From assembly GCF_005047595.1 (NCBI RefSeq), contig NZ_SUPL01000002.1:62001-126000 (forward strand): DNA of 64,000 nt, written 5' to 3'. The position numbers and the translations under genes are program-made. The first letter of the stretch is position 1. Every line of letters begins with the position of its first letter. Below are positions 44,458-54,080 of the stretch, one piece after another. The DNA comes from Pontimicrobium aquaticum. GTDB lineage: Bacteria > Bacteroidota > Bacteroidia > Flavobacteriales > Flavobacteriaceae. A model generated the notes under the pieces. It worked only from the letters and a program-made list of their open reading frames with translations. It searched no databases and was not told the origin of the DNA.

Positions 44458-46413
44458 ATGATATCAAAATCCACCATTGATAAAGTGTTTGAAACTGCTC
44501 GTGTAGAGGAGGTTATTGGTGATTTTGTGAATCTAAAAAAATCTGGAAGTAATTTCAAGGGCTTAAGCCCTTTTAGTGAAGAGCGTTCACCAAGTTTTAT
44601 GGTATCTCCTGTAAAACAAATTTGGAAAGATTTTTCGAGTGGAAAAGGCGGTACCGTAGTGTCTTTTTTAATGGAGCACGAACATTTTACTTATCCTGAA
44701 GCCATTAAATATTTGGCAAAAAAGTATAATATTGAAATAGATGAAACCGAACAAACCAACGAGCAAAAGGAAGAAGCAAGCGAACGAGAAAGTATGTATT
44801 TGGTAAGTGAATTTGCAAATACTTACTTTCAAAATATTATGCATAAAACAGATTTTGGTAAATCTATTGGTCTAAGCTACTTTAAGGAGCGTGGTTTTAC
44901 CGATGAGATTATTAAAAAATTTCAACTTGGTTATGCGTTAGATGAATGGCAAGCCTTTACCGACGAGGCCATAAAAAAAGGCTATCAGCTTAAATATTTA
45001 GAAAAAACAGGACTAACCATTGTAAAAGGTGAAAAACAATTCGACCGATTTAAAGGACGTGTCATGTTTCCAATACACAGTATGTCTGGTCGTGTATTGG
45101 GTTTTGGTGGTCGAATTTTAGGCACTAATAAAAAAGCAGCAAAATACTTAAACTCACCAGAAAGTGATATTTACCATAAGAGTAAAGTGTTGTATGGTAT
45201 TTATTATGCAAAGCAAAGTATTGCTAAAGAAGATAATTGTTATTTGGTAGAGGGTTATACTGATGTTATTCAATTTTACCAAAAGGGTATTACTAATGTA
45301 GTGTCATCGTCAGGAACTGCATTAACGCCAGAACAAATACGGTTGATTAACCGTCTTACAAAAAACATTACGGTTTTATTTGATGGTGATGCTGCAGGTA
45401 TTAGAGCTTCGTTAAGAGGAATAGATTTAATTCTGGAGCAAGGCATGAATGTTAAGGTGTGTACCTTTCCAGATGGCGAAGACCCAGATAGTTTTGCAAA
45501 AAAACACAGCTACGAAGAGCTAGCGGAATATCTTAAAACCAACGCTAAAGATTTTATTGCTTATAAAGCATCTTTATTGATGGAAGAGGTGCAGAACGAC
45601 CCAGTTAAGAAAGCAGCATTGATTAGAGATATGGTAACCAGTATTTCTAAAATACCTGACCGTATTCAAAAAGAAATTTACGTACAGGAATGTGCGAGAA
45701 TTATGGATATTAGTGAAGATGTGCTTTTTAGCACTTTGGCTCAAATGGGAAAAAAAGAGCTCCAGGAAGCTAATAAAACGTATAAAAAAGAACAAAAAGC
45801 ATTTGAGGTTGTTAAATCATCAGCACCTAGAAAAAAAGTTGATATTCAGTATGAATTAGAACGTAAAATTATTGAAGCATTACTTCTGTATGGAAATAAA
45901 ACAGAGCAGTTTGAAGACTTGGTTTTAAAAGAAAATAAACAAGGCGATTTAGAGTTAGAGCCAGTAGTTCATGAAGCTAAGGTATTTGAAAAGATTTATT
46001 TAGACTTACAAGAAGATGAGATGGAATTCTCTAATGAAAATTTTAGAGAATTGTATTATGTGCTTATTGATACTTTAAATCAGGATCCTGATTTTGCTTT
46101 AGAAAGTTTTGTAAATAAAGTAGAACCACATATAGCCAACGAAATCACGCATATTTTAATGAATGACGAACGCTATAATTTACATGACTGGGAACGTAAA
46201 AATATTTTCCCAAAATCTAAAACACATAGTGTTGGGCAATTAGTAAGCGAAACTATTTTAAGCCTACGTTGTTATTTAATAGATAAGAAAGTAACTGACT
46301 TTAAACACGAAACCATAGAGAATCCTTCAAGTTCTAAAACAATTTTAGAAGATGTTATGAATTACTCTAACTTAAAAATGTTACTTTCCAGAAAATTAAA
46401 TCGCGTACTTTAA
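44458..46413 (+). CDS. dnaG: DNA primase with degenerate N-terminal zinc-ribbon
   Basis: 651 residues. It synthesises RNA primers for replication. The TOPRIM core is intact: VEGYTDVI (Glu motif) and LFDGDAAG (DxD-type motif), as is the RNA-polymerase domain with GFGGRIL. The N-terminal CHC2 domain keeps its fold sequence (GLSPFSEERSPSFMVSP...GKGGTVVSFLMEHE), but all four zinc ligands are replaced: Ser37, Ser40, Asp58 and Ser61 stand where Cys, His, Cys and Cys are expected. No nearby paralog compensates. Its stop overlaps the convergent response-regulator stop. Confidence 0.93.
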   Translation: MISKSTIDKVFETARVEEVIGDFVNLKKSGSNFKGLSPFSEERSPSFMVSPVKQIWKDFSSGKGGTVVSFLMEHEHFTYPEAIKYLAKKYNIEIDETEQTNEQKEEASERESMYLVSEFANTYFQNIMHKTDFGKSIGLSYFKERGFTDEIIKKFQLGYALDEWQAFTDEAIKKGYQLKYLEKTGLTIVKGEKQFDRFKGRVMFPIHSMSGRVLGFGGRILGTNKKAAKYLNSPESDIYHKSKVLYGIYYAKQSIAKEDNCYLVEGYTDVIQFYQKGITNVVSSSGTALTPEQIRLINRLTKNITVLFDGDAAGIRASLRGIDLILEQGMNVKVCTFPDGEDPDSFAKKHSYEELAEYLKTNAKDFIAYKASLLMEEVQNDPVKKAALIRDMVTSISKIPDRIQKEIYVQECARIMDISEDVLFSTLAQMGKKELQEANKTYKKEQKAFEVVKSSAPRKKVDIQYELERKIIEALLLYGNKTEQFEDLVLKENKQGDLELEPVVHEAKVFEKIYLDLQEDEMEFSNENFRELYYVLIDTLNQDPDFALESFVNKVEPHIANEITHILMNDERYNLHDWERKNIFPKSKTHSVGQLVSETILSLRCYLIDKKVTDFKHETIENPSSSKTILEDVMNYSNLKMLLSRKLNRVL

Positions 46414-47039
46414 CCCAATTCCAGATGCCTAGCTTGATTAACTAAATCAACTAAATTAGTAACATTTAGTTTTTTCATTAACCTTGCTTTGTAAGTACTT
46501 ACCGTTTTTTCGTTAATATCTAGCTCTAAAGCAATCTCTTTATTACGTCTTCCAGAGGATAAAAGTTTTAAAACTTCAACCTCGCGAGTCGATAATTTCT
46601 TGTAAAGCTTGCTTGGTTTATTACCACGTTCGTCAAAAGCCAAACGTTGCGCTAGATTATTACTAATGTAAATACCACCATTATATACTTTTAAAATAGC
46701 ATCTTTAATGGTTTGTGTACTTACTGTTTTAGTTAAGTACCCAGAAGCACCAGCTTTAATGGTGCTAACAGCATAAATTTCTTCTGGATGAATACTGAAC
46801 ATAATAACTTTTACGTCACTATACTCTTTTTTTAATGTTCTTAGAGCTGTAATTCCATTAAGCTCTGGTAAGTCAATTTCAGAAAGAACCACATCTACAT
46901 CGTGGTTTCCAACAAAATCAAATAATTCTTTTCCAGTAGTAACACTGCCTACTACTTGGATATCTTTCGAACTATCAAAAAGCATTTTTAAGCCAGTTCT
47001 AATGATAGGATGATGATCTGCAACCAATACCTTAATCAT
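46410..47039 (-). CDS. NarL/FixJ-type response regulator with Glu at the phospho-acceptor site
   Basis: 209 residues: a receiver domain (1-~120) and a LuxR-type HTH (about 145-205; LSTREVEVLKLLSSGRRNKEIALEL). The phospho-acceptor position, four residues before Pro58 in LSEIDLP, is Glu54 rather than Asp, and the acidic pocket reads ADHHP instead of DDHP. The conserved Ser and Lys (SIHPEE, YLTKT) remain. Such a Glu can mimic phosphorylation, so the protein may be constitutively active or respond differently. No histidine kinase is adjacent. Target genes unknown. Confidence 0.85.
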   Translation of the reverse strand: MIKVLVADHHPIIRTGLKMLFDSSKDIQVVGSVTTGKELFDFVGNHDVDVVLSEIDLPELNGITALRTLKKEYSDVKVIMFSIHPEEIYAVSTIKAGASGYLTKTVSTQTIKDAILKVYNGGIYISNNLAQRLAFDERGNKPSKLYKKLSTREVEVLKLLSSGRRNKEIALELDINEKTVSTYKARLMKKLNVTNLVDLVNQARHLELG

Positions 47040-47174
47040 GATTAGCGTTTTTATAAATTAGTAATTAGGGAACACAAACTTAAGCAAAGTTATTTTAACA
47101 GTATAGATGGAGAATTATAAAGTTACAAAAAAAAAGCTGTAAACACTTCATTTTTAATACTATTTTTCGCTCAA

Positions 47175-47963
47175 CTACCTTAAGTTTTGTGGGATTTCGC
47201 ATATAGGAATAGGAATCATTTTATGCTTATTAGCGGTATTATAGCGTTTAAAAATTGTAAACACCTCTTTGTTTCGTCCTTTAAAATCATCAACAGTTCT
47301 TCCTTCACTATTCATTTTCATTGCCCATTCTAATTCATCATAATTAGCACCAATTTGGTCTTCGTCATTTCTGGCATCACCAAATAAACCATCACTTGGA
47401 GCAGCTTTCATAATAGACTCAGGAACCTTTAAATAGTCTCCTAATTGATAGACTTCAGATTTTACTAAATCGGCAATCGGACTTAAATCTACACCACCAT
47501 CACCATATTTTGTGTAGAACCCAACTCCAAAATCTTCCACTTTATTTCCTGTTCCAGCTACTAATAAACCTAACAAACCAGCATGATAGTAAAGCGTCGT
47601 CATTCGTAATCTAGCTCTCGTGTTTGCTAATGCCATATCTACAGTGGCTTGGTCTCCATTAAGTGATACTTCGGTTTTAAACTCTTCAAAAACAGGTGTT
47701 AAATCAACTTTAATATCTGTTACGTTTTGATATCGTTGCTTTAATTGCACAATGTGTTCTTGTCCCCTGCTTACATGACTTTGAGCTTGGTGTATAGGCA
47801 TTTCAACACACAAAACCTTCAAACCAGTTTCTGCACAAAGCGTTGAGGTTACGGCAGAATCAATACCACCAGAGATACCTATAACAAACCCGTTAACTTT
47901 TGCATTTTCAGCATAATTTTTAAGCCATTGTACAATATGTTGTGCTACTTTTTCAGTGTTCAT
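47175..47963 (-). CDS. nadE: NAD+ synthase, ammonia-dependent
   Basis: 262 residues of the adenine-nucleotide alpha-hydrolase fold. It amidates nicotinate adenine dinucleotide to NAD+. The PP-loop SGGIDSAV (from Ser31) is present, together with GTGNKVEDFGVGFYTKYGDGG and the C-terminal HKMIPIPI. No glutaminase domain, so it uses free ammonia. It is divergent from gldB; promoters for both must lie within the 107-base gap. Confidence 0.95.
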   Translation of the reverse strand: MNTEKVAQHIVQWLKNYAENAKVNGFVIGISGGIDSAVTSTLCAETGLKVLCVEMPIHQAQSHVSRGQEHIVQLKQRYQNVTDIKVDLTPVFEEFKTEVSLNGDQATVDMALANTRARLRMTTLYYHAGLLGLLVAGTGNKVEDFGVGFYTKYGDGGVDLSPIADLVKSEVYQLGDYLKVPESIMKAAPSDGLFGDARNDEDQIGANYDELEWAMKMNSEGRTVDDFKGRNKEVFTIFKRYNTANKHKMIPIPICEIPQNLR

Positions 47964-48070
47964 TTGCTAAGGTTTTTTGTATAAAGAATAGTACCTTTGT
48001 CGAACAAAAATAAACCAATACAATAATTAATAAAAATTAATGTCGTTTTAGTTTAATATCCTAAAGTCTT

Positions 48071-49030
48071 ATGAATAGATTCTATAGTATTTTACTTATT
48101 GCAAGTGTTTTTATGTCATGTAATAGTGAGTCGAAACTTAAAAAAGAAATAGCTGCTATTGATGTAGATGTAACCATTGAAAGGTTTGATAGATTATTTG
48201 CTAATGCTAACGAGACTTCATTACCAGAATTAAAGCAAGCATATCCTTTTATGTTTTCTAAGCGCTATAATGATTCGGTTTGGATTAATAGAATTAACGA
48301 TACGTTACAACAACAATTAAACAATGAGGTTGATAAAATTCATGGTGATTTTAAAGATACTGAAGATGATATTTATAGTTTTTATCAACATTTAAAATAC
48401 TACTTTAAAGAGTTTAGAACGCCAAGAATAATTACTGTTACTAGTGATGTTGATTACAGAAATAAAGTGATTGTAACAGACTCTATAGCACTTATTGCTT
48501 TAGATACGTATTTAGGTGCAAGTCATGATTTTTATTACGATATATACGATTACATTAAGTTGAATATGGATAAAGACCAAATAGTTCCAGATTTAGCTTT
48601 TAGCTATGCCGAAAATTATATTTTTCAACCACAGCGAAAAACGTTATTAGACGAAATGATTTATTTTGGAAAGACGCTTTACTTTAAAGATGTAATGTTA
48701 CCAGATACACCTGACGAAATAAAAATTGGTTATACCAAAGATCAATTAGATTGGGCAACGATTAACGAAGAAAACATTTGGCAGCATTTTGTAGAAAACG
48801 AAATGCTGTTTAGTACCGATAGTAAATTGCCTTCAAGATTTATTAATCCAGCACCATTTTCAAAGTTTAATTTAGAATTGGATGGCGAGTCTCCAGGACG
48901 ATTAGGACAATATATAGGTTGGCAAATAGTAAGAGCGTATGCCGACAGAAGTGATGCTTCACTAAAAGAAATTTTAAACATGAGTGCCGAAGACATTTTT
49001 AATAACGCAAAATACAAACCACGTAAATAA
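48071..49030 (+). CDS. gldB: Gliding motility lipoprotein GldB
   Basis: 319 residues with lipidation Cys17 (VFMSCNSE). It matches GldB, an essential gliding-motility lipoprotein of Flavobacterium, in length, order and sequence (EIAAIDVDVTIERFDRLFA; GQYIGWQIVRAY near the C-terminus). GldB is exposed in the periplasm or at the envelope; its biochemical role is unsettled. A TACCTTTG -7-like box is at 47992-47999. Its stop overlaps the start of gldC by one base, the usual gldB-gldC arrangement. Confidence 0.92.
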   Translation: MNRFYSILLIASVFMSCNSESKLKKEIAAIDVDVTIERFDRLFANANETSLPELKQAYPFMFSKRYNDSVWINRINDTLQQQLNNEVDKIHGDFKDTEDDIYSFYQHLKYYFKEFRTPRIITVTSDVDYRNKVIVTDSIALIALDTYLGASHDFYYDIYDYIKLNMDKDQIVPDLAFSYAENYIFQPQRKTLLDEMIYFGKTLYFKDVMLPDTPDEIKIGYTKDQLDWATINEENIWQHFVENEMLFSTDSKLPSRFINPAPFSKFNLELDGESPGRLGQYIGWQIVRAYADRSDASLKEILNMSAEDIFNNAKYKPRK

Positions 49031-49365
49031 TGGCAAATACACATACATCAAAAATTGAGTTAAATGTAGAATTGGATGAGAACAGAATCCCTGAAAAACT
49101 CTCTTGGACAGCACAAGATGGAGGCATTAGCAACGAAGAAGCAAAAGCCATGTTGCTCTCGGTTTGGGATAACAAAGCCAAAGAAACACTTCGTATTGAT
49201 TTGTGGACCAAGGATATGCCTGTTGATGAAATGAAACAGTTTTTTCATCAGACCTTAGTAGCGATGAGCGATACCTTTAATCGTGCTACGCAAGACGAAA
49301 AAATGACAGCAACTATGAAAGATTTTTGTGATTATTTTGCAGAAAAGTTGGAGTTGAAGAAATAA
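49030..49365 (+). CDS. gldC: Gliding motility protein GldC
   Basis: 111 residues, soluble, with no signal. The sequence ELDENRIPEKLSWTAQDGG and the C-terminal FCDYFAEKLEL fit GldC, a small cytoplasmic protein encoded with GldB that increases gliding efficiency in Flavobacterium johnsoniae. It overlaps the gldB stop by one base. No catalytic residues are evident. Confidence 0.92.
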   Translation: MANTHTSKIELNVELDENRIPEKLSWTAQDGGISNEEAKAMLLSVWDNKAKETLRIDLWTKDMPVDEMKQFFHQTLVAMSDTFNRATQDEKMTATMKDFCDYFAEKLELKK

Positions 49366-49389
49366 TTGTTTTTTATTTAAACATTGTAT

Positions 49390-49872
49390 ATGAAATTTTT
49401 TAGATCACCTCTTTCTGTACTATTAATTATTCTTTCATTAAGTTGTTCAACTAATAATCTTGATGAGGATACAAATACGATTATTGGAAATTGGAAGCTT
49501 ATATCTTTGAAACTAGAACATGAGTATGATTTCAATAATGATGACATTTATTCAAACGATTTATTTGATGAAAGTGATTGTTGGCGAAATACAATTTTAA
49601 TTTTTAATGAAGATGGCACTGGTATTCTAAATAGTGGTTATACATTTAGCATAACTGCTAGCGGATATTTTGCGTGTTATGAGATAGATTCAACAGTATT
49701 TGATTGGACTCAAGAAGATGATATTATAATAGTTGATTTTGGAAATCTTAGATCAAGATATGCTATACAAGGCAAGCAGTTAACTACTGTTACTCCAATG
49801 AACGAAATAGCTGAAATGATTATTGGACCAAACGAAACAGATAATCTAACTTCTGTATATATTAAACAATGA
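49390..49872 (+). CDS. Lipocalin-like lipoprotein
   Basis: 160 residues from the ATG at 49390; an in-frame TTG six bases earlier is a less likely start. The signal peptide ends at lipidation Cys19 (LSLSCSTNN). The rest resembles Bacteroidota lipocalin-like domains: IIGNWKLISL at the start of the barrel, LIFNEDGTG in the middle, and a late IQGKQLTTV strand. No ligand can be named. It lies 24 bases after gldC on the same strand and may be co-transcribed, but no gliding role is known. Confidence 0.7.
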   Translation: MKFFRSPLSVLLIILSLSCSTNNLDEDTNTIIGNWKLISLKLEHEYDFNNDDIYSNDLFDESDCWRNTILIFNEDGTGILNSGYTFSITASGYFACYEIDSTVFDWTQEDDIIIVDFGNLRSRYAIQGKQLTTVTPMNEIAEMIIGPNETDNLTSVYIKQ

Positions 49873-49886
49873 AAATTATTTAATAA

Positions 49887-51437
49887 TTAATTAGGGAGTA
49901 AAACTTTACCACTTAATTCAGTTGCTAAATTTTCATTATCCCTTACCAATTTTCCGTTTACTAAAACCTTTTCAAATCCTTTAGACAGTTGGTGCGGATT
50001 CACATAATTGGCAGGTGCTTTTACATTTTTTGGGTCGAAAATAACGATATCAGCTTTATAGCCTTTTTTTAAAAGCCCTCGGTCTTTTAAATGTAAGATA
50101 TCAGCAGCATACCCAGTCATTTTTTGTACAGCTTTCTCAAGAGTTAATAGACTATCTTTAACCACATACGTTTCTATAATTTTAGCAAACGTTCCATGAC
50201 CACGAGGATGGTGTCCTGTTTTGCTTCCATCAGAACAAATACCAACTAAATCATCTTGTAATAATGTTTCTTGTAGTTCTTTATCCATAACAAAATACGC
50301 ACCAGAAGACCCTTGAGGGCCAACATCTTCAATTAAAAACTTTTCAAAAGGTTTGTTTTGTTCTTTTGCTGCTTTGGCCAAAGTTTTTCCTGTATAAGGA
50401 GCAGAACCCAATAAAGTTGCTTCGGGACCATTACGTAAGTTTACTTTATTTCTAATAAAACTTTCAAGTTCTTCTCTTCGCTCACGTTTTGCTACCTCAA
50501 ATTGTTGAGGGGTTTTAGACCAATCTGGAAACACAATAGATATTCCCGTATAACTTGCCATATAAGGGTACAAATCGGCAGTAAGTTTTACACCTGAGTC
50601 TCTTATGTGTTTAATAGTATCTAAAATTTGATGAGCGCGTTCTTTCCCTTTTCCATAAACCGATTTTAAATGCGCAATATGCACACGAGCGTACTCGCCT
50701 TGAGCCGCTAACTCTTTAATGGATTTGATTACTGCTTCATCATCTTCATTGCGCATGTGGCTCATAATTATTTTGTCTTGTTCACCTACTACTTTAGCTA
50801 AGGCAATTAGTTCACTTTCTTTGGCAAATAATCCAGGTGTGTATTCCAAACCTGTAGAAAGACCATAAGTGTATTTTAGTTGTTCTTGTAAAAGATTTTT
50901 TAAGCTGTCTAGTTCAGTAGATGTAATGTCTATTTTATTGCCAATTCCAGAAAGTCTTCGCAAAGTGCCATGACCTACAAATTCAATTATATTAACACCT
51001 AAATTTTGTTTGTCAACGTCGTCTAAATAGGGTTTTAAGTCTTTAGTACTAACACTAGAACCATCTTGTCCCAAAACAATAGTGGTGACTCCCATTGCTA
51101 AAAAATTCTCAAAATCTGGCGTTTTTAGAGGATTACCATGTGCATGTAAATCAATAAATCCAGGACTTACAAATTTGCCTTTGGCATCAATAGTTTTTCC
51201 AATGTTTACTTCAGGATTTGTTAGATTTCCTATGTAAGCAATGGTGTCATTATTTATATAGATATTGGCTTTGTAAGCTTCTTTGTCAGTACCATCTAAA
51301 ACTTTACCGTTAATAATAGCAATGTCCACTGAGGTAATATTTGGTTCAGGATTTGTGATTGTTTTAGTTTCGTTACATGAAGATATAAGTATGGTTAGAA
51401 ATGCAAATTGGGTAGTTTTTTTTAAAAAAGTAAACAT
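49887..51437 (-). CDS. N-acyl-D-amino-acid deacylase-like lipoprotein
   Basis: 516 residues. The signal peptide has lipidation Cys21 (LISSCNET). The mature part is a composite-domain amidohydrolase with HAH (His98, His100) in GFIDLHAHG, SHMRNEDD, HIAHLKS, and the DGSKTGHHPRGHG loop characteristic of D-aminoacylases. It likely removes acyl groups from N-acyl-D-amino acids or related dipeptides in the periplasm. It is divergent from the class V PLP enzyme at 51537 with a 99-base gap, so the two may be co-regulated. Confidence 0.85.
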   Translation of the reverse strand: MFTFLKKTTQFAFLTILISSCNETKTITNPEPNITSVDIAIINGKVLDGTDKEAYKANIYINNDTIAYIGNLTNPEVNIGKTIDAKGKFVSPGFIDLHAHGNPLKTPDFENFLAMGVTTIVLGQDGSSVSTKDLKPYLDDVDKQNLGVNIIEFVGHGTLRRLSGIGNKIDITSTELDSLKNLLQEQLKYTYGLSTGLEYTPGLFAKESELIALAKVVGEQDKIIMSHMRNEDDEAVIKSIKELAAQGEYARVHIAHLKSVYGKGKERAHQILDTIKHIRDSGVKLTADLYPYMASYTGISIVFPDWSKTPQQFEVAKRERREELESFIRNKVNLRNGPEATLLGSAPYTGKTLAKAAKEQNKPFEKFLIEDVGPQGSSGAYFVMDKELQETLLQDDLVGICSDGSKTGHHPRGHGTFAKIIETYVVKDSLLTLEKAVQKMTGYAADILHLKDRGLLKKGYKADIVIFDPKNVKAPANYVNPHQLSKGFEKVLVNGKLVRDNENLATELSGKVLLPN

Positions 51438-51486
51438 AGCTTTTATCCTTGATTAAAATTGGTGAGAGCTAATTTATAAATATACT

Positions 51487-51519
51487 TTGACAAATCATTT
51501 TAGTTTTTAAGTATCTTTA
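51487..51519 (+). promoter_or_regulatory. Likely promoter of the class V aminotransferase-like gene
   Basis: TTG (51487-51489), a 22-base spacer, then TATCTTTA (51512-51519): one mismatch to the TTG-N17-23-TAnnTTTG pattern. The start codon is 18 bases further on. Confidence 0.5.
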
Positions 51520-51536
51520 AGGAAATATCAACCACA

Positions 51537-52799
51537 ATGAAAAAAAGAGATTTCCTTAAAAAAATTTCGCTAGCTACATTAGCAACACCTTTGTATGGAA
51601 GTGTTTTACATTCCTGTCTTGAAGAAGCATCCTCTGCATCTGCTGCAGAGTTATCATCAAATGAAGATTTTTGGTTAAAAGTTAGAGGTGATTATAAGCT
51701 AAAACCAGAATATATAAACTTAGAGAGTGGTTATTACAATATTATTCCCACACCTACACTTAATGCACTTCATGAGCACATTAATAGGGTAAATTATCAA
51801 GGATCTTATTATATGCGAACTGAACAATGGGATAACAAAAAGCGTATGGCAGAAAAGTTGGCAAATTTACTTGGTAGTACAGCTAAAAATGTAATTATTA
51901 CTAGAAATACCACAGAATCTTTAGACATGGTTATTAAAGGTTTAGATTGGAAAGAAGGCGATGAAGCAGTCTATGCAGATCAAGATTATGGTGCTATGAA
52001 AATTATGTTTGAACAAGTGTCAAGACGATATGACACTGTTAATAAAGTTGTTTCTATACCTAATCATCCAAAATCTGATGAAGAAATAGTAGAGCTCTAT
52101 GCTAATGCTATTACGCCCAAGACCAAGTTACTTATGGTATGCCATATGATAAATATTACAGGACATATTCTACCTATTAAAAAGATTTGCCAGATGGCTC
52201 ATCGAAAAGGTGTGCAAGTAATGGTTGATGGCGCACATTGCGTAGGACATTTTAAATTTAATATTGAAGATTTAGAGTGCGATTATTACGGTTCGAGCTT
52301 GCATAAATGGTTAGCAGTTCCGCTTGGTACAGGAATGTTATATGTTAAAGATGAACATATTGATACGCTTTGGCCAATCTTTGCAGATCACAATAAAGAG
52401 CCTGGAAATATTGTAAAACTTAACCATACAGGAACGCATCCAGTGTATCATGATTTAAGTATTGAAAATGCTATTGATTATTACAATATGCTTGGAGCGG
52501 ATCGTAAAGAAGAACGATTGCGTTATTTACAGGAATATTGGACCTCAAAAGTTAGAGATTACAAAGATATTGTCGTTAACACACCTAATGATTCTAGGAG
52601 AGCTTGTGGTATTGCTAACGTTGGAATTAAATCTATAAAACCATCCGAATTAGCAAAACGTTTAATGGATGAATACAAAGTATTTACTGTTGCTATTGAT
52701 TATGCCAATGTTAAAGGATGTAGAATTACACCCAATGTATTTACTACAACTAAAGAATTAGATGTATTTGTAGCAGCATTAAGGGAAATGGCAAGTTAA
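51537..52799 (+). CDS. Exported class V aminotransferase / isopenicillin-epimerase-like PLP enzyme
   Basis: 420 residues. The N-terminus KKRDFLKKISLATLATPLYG is Tat/Sec-like with a possible lipidation Cys27 (LHSC). The body is a fold-type I, class V PLP enzyme: VDGAHCVG (Asp231, His234) and the Schiff-base lysine Lys257 in SSLHKWL. Family members include isopenicillin N epimerase-like, cysteine desulfurase and kynureninase-like proteins; the substrate is unknown. A PLP enzyme carrying an export signal is unusual. It ends directly against the rodA stop. Confidence 0.8.
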   Translation: MKKRDFLKKISLATLATPLYGSVLHSCLEEASSASAAELSSNEDFWLKVRGDYKLKPEYINLESGYYNIIPTPTLNALHEHINRVNYQGSYYMRTEQWDNKKRMAEKLANLLGSTAKNVIITRNTTESLDMVIKGLDWKEGDEAVYADQDYGAMKIMFEQVSRRYDTVNKVVSIPNHPKSDEEIVELYANAITPKTKLLMVCHMINITGHILPIKKICQMAHRKGVQVMVDGAHCVGHFKFNIEDLECDYYGSSLHKWLAVPLGTGMLYVKDEHIDTLWPIFADHNKEPGNIVKLNHTGTHPVYHDLSIENAIDYYNMLGADRKEERLRYLQEYWTSKVRDYKDIVVNTPNDSRRACGIANVGIKSIKPSELAKRLMDEYKVFTVAIDYANVKGCRITPNVFTTTKELDVFVAALREMAS

Positions 52800-54080
52800 T
52801 TACCACTCATTAATTCTATTTGAATCTAATTTGATAAACACAAAAAGTAATATTGTAAAACCCCAAAGACCAGAGCCTCCATAACTAAAAAAAGGTAATG
52901 GAATCCCTATGGTTGGAATGAGTCCCATAACCATACCTATGTTTATCATAAAATGTAGAAATAATATTGACGCAACGCTATACCCATAAATGCGACTAAA
53001 TTGCGACTTTTGTAACTCAGCGAGATGTAAAATTCTAATGAGAAGTAATACAAATAAAATAACGACAAAACTGCTTCCTAAAAACCCCCATTCTTCACCC
53101 ACTGTGCTAAAAATATAATCGGTATGCTGTTCAGGTACAAATTTCCCAATAGTACGTGTGCCTTCCATAAATCCTTTTCCAGTAACACCACCAGAGCTTA
53201 TAGCCTTTTCAGATTCATTTAAATTGTATAAAATGGTACGTTTCATTTGTTCCAATTTTTCAGGATCTTTTTCTAAACGTAGCCATAGACTAATTCTATC
53301 TTGTTGATGTGACTGTAAGATGTTATTGTAAAAAAGATGAACACCCAAACTAAAAATAATACAAGCCACCGTAATGAATATTGGTTGTAGAATATTCCCT
53401 CTTTTCTTTTTTAAGAAAAAGTGATGCCCAAAAATTAAAACGGCAATTATAATTGCAGTAATTAATACCGAAAACTTTAATGCAGAAACAGATAATAAAA
53501 TAATACTTAAAAGCAATAGTAAATATATTTGCGGAATGCCTTCGCGGTAAAATACAAAAAAGAACGCAGCATAAACAATAGTACTCCCTGCATCATTTTG
53601 TAGTAAAATTAAAAACGCAGGAACAAAGATAATTAAGGCCGTTTTTAATTGGTCTTTAACGTTTTTAATATTTGTTTGTAAATCACTTATGTATTTAGCA
53701 ACAGCTAAGGCTGTGGCAAATTTAGCAAACTCACTAGGCTGTATAGTAAAGCCACCAATACCATACCATGAGGTTGCACCATTTACAGTTTTACCAAATA
53801 GAAAAAGCCCAATTAAGGACAGCATTGAAACTAGGTAAATAATGCTGGCAAAACGTTCAAAAAACTTAGCTTCTATGCTTAATACTAGAATTATTAAAAC
53901 AAAAGTAAATAAAATAAAAACCATTTGTTTGCCGTAAGGCTGGCTCATATCTAGATATGAAGTTATCTCTCCGGAAGATGACGCAGACACAATATTTAGC
54001 CATCCAAATCCAACTAGAAGCAAGAAGAGAATAATCGTTATCCAGTCGAATTTAAAATTTCGAGTTCTATTTAAACTCAT
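52800..54080 (-). CDS. rodA: Rod shape-determining glycosyltransferase RodA
   Basis: 426 residues, about ten membrane helices, of the SEDS family. It polymerises lipid II into glycan strands with PBP2. Recognisable are the WYGIGGFTIQPSEFAK loop, the GKGFMEGTRT periplasmic segment, and the C-terminal PTIGIPLPFFSYGGSG. Its start overlaps the mrdA stop by 4 bases, so the two partners are coupled. Last gene of the elongation operon; convergent with the gene at 51537 with zero spacing. Confidence 0.96.
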   Translation of the reverse strand: MSLNRTRNFKFDWITIILFLLLVGFGWLNIVSASSSGEITSYLDMSQPYGKQMVFILFTFVLIILVLSIEAKFFERFASIIYLVSMLSLIGLFLFGKTVNGATSWYGIGGFTIQPSEFAKFATALAVAKYISDLQTNIKNVKDQLKTALIIFVPAFLILLQNDAGSTIVYAAFFFVFYREGIPQIYLLLLLSIILLSVSALKFSVLITAIIIAVLIFGHHFFLKKKRGNILQPIFITVACIIFSLGVHLFYNNILQSHQQDRISLWLRLEKDPEKLEQMKRTILYNLNESEKAISSGGVTGKGFMEGTRTIGKFVPEQHTDYIFSTVGEEWGFLGSSFVVILFVLLLIRILHLAELQKSQFSRIYGYSVASILFLHFMINIGMVMGLIPTIGIPLPFFSYGGSGLWGFTILLFVFIKLDSNRINEW

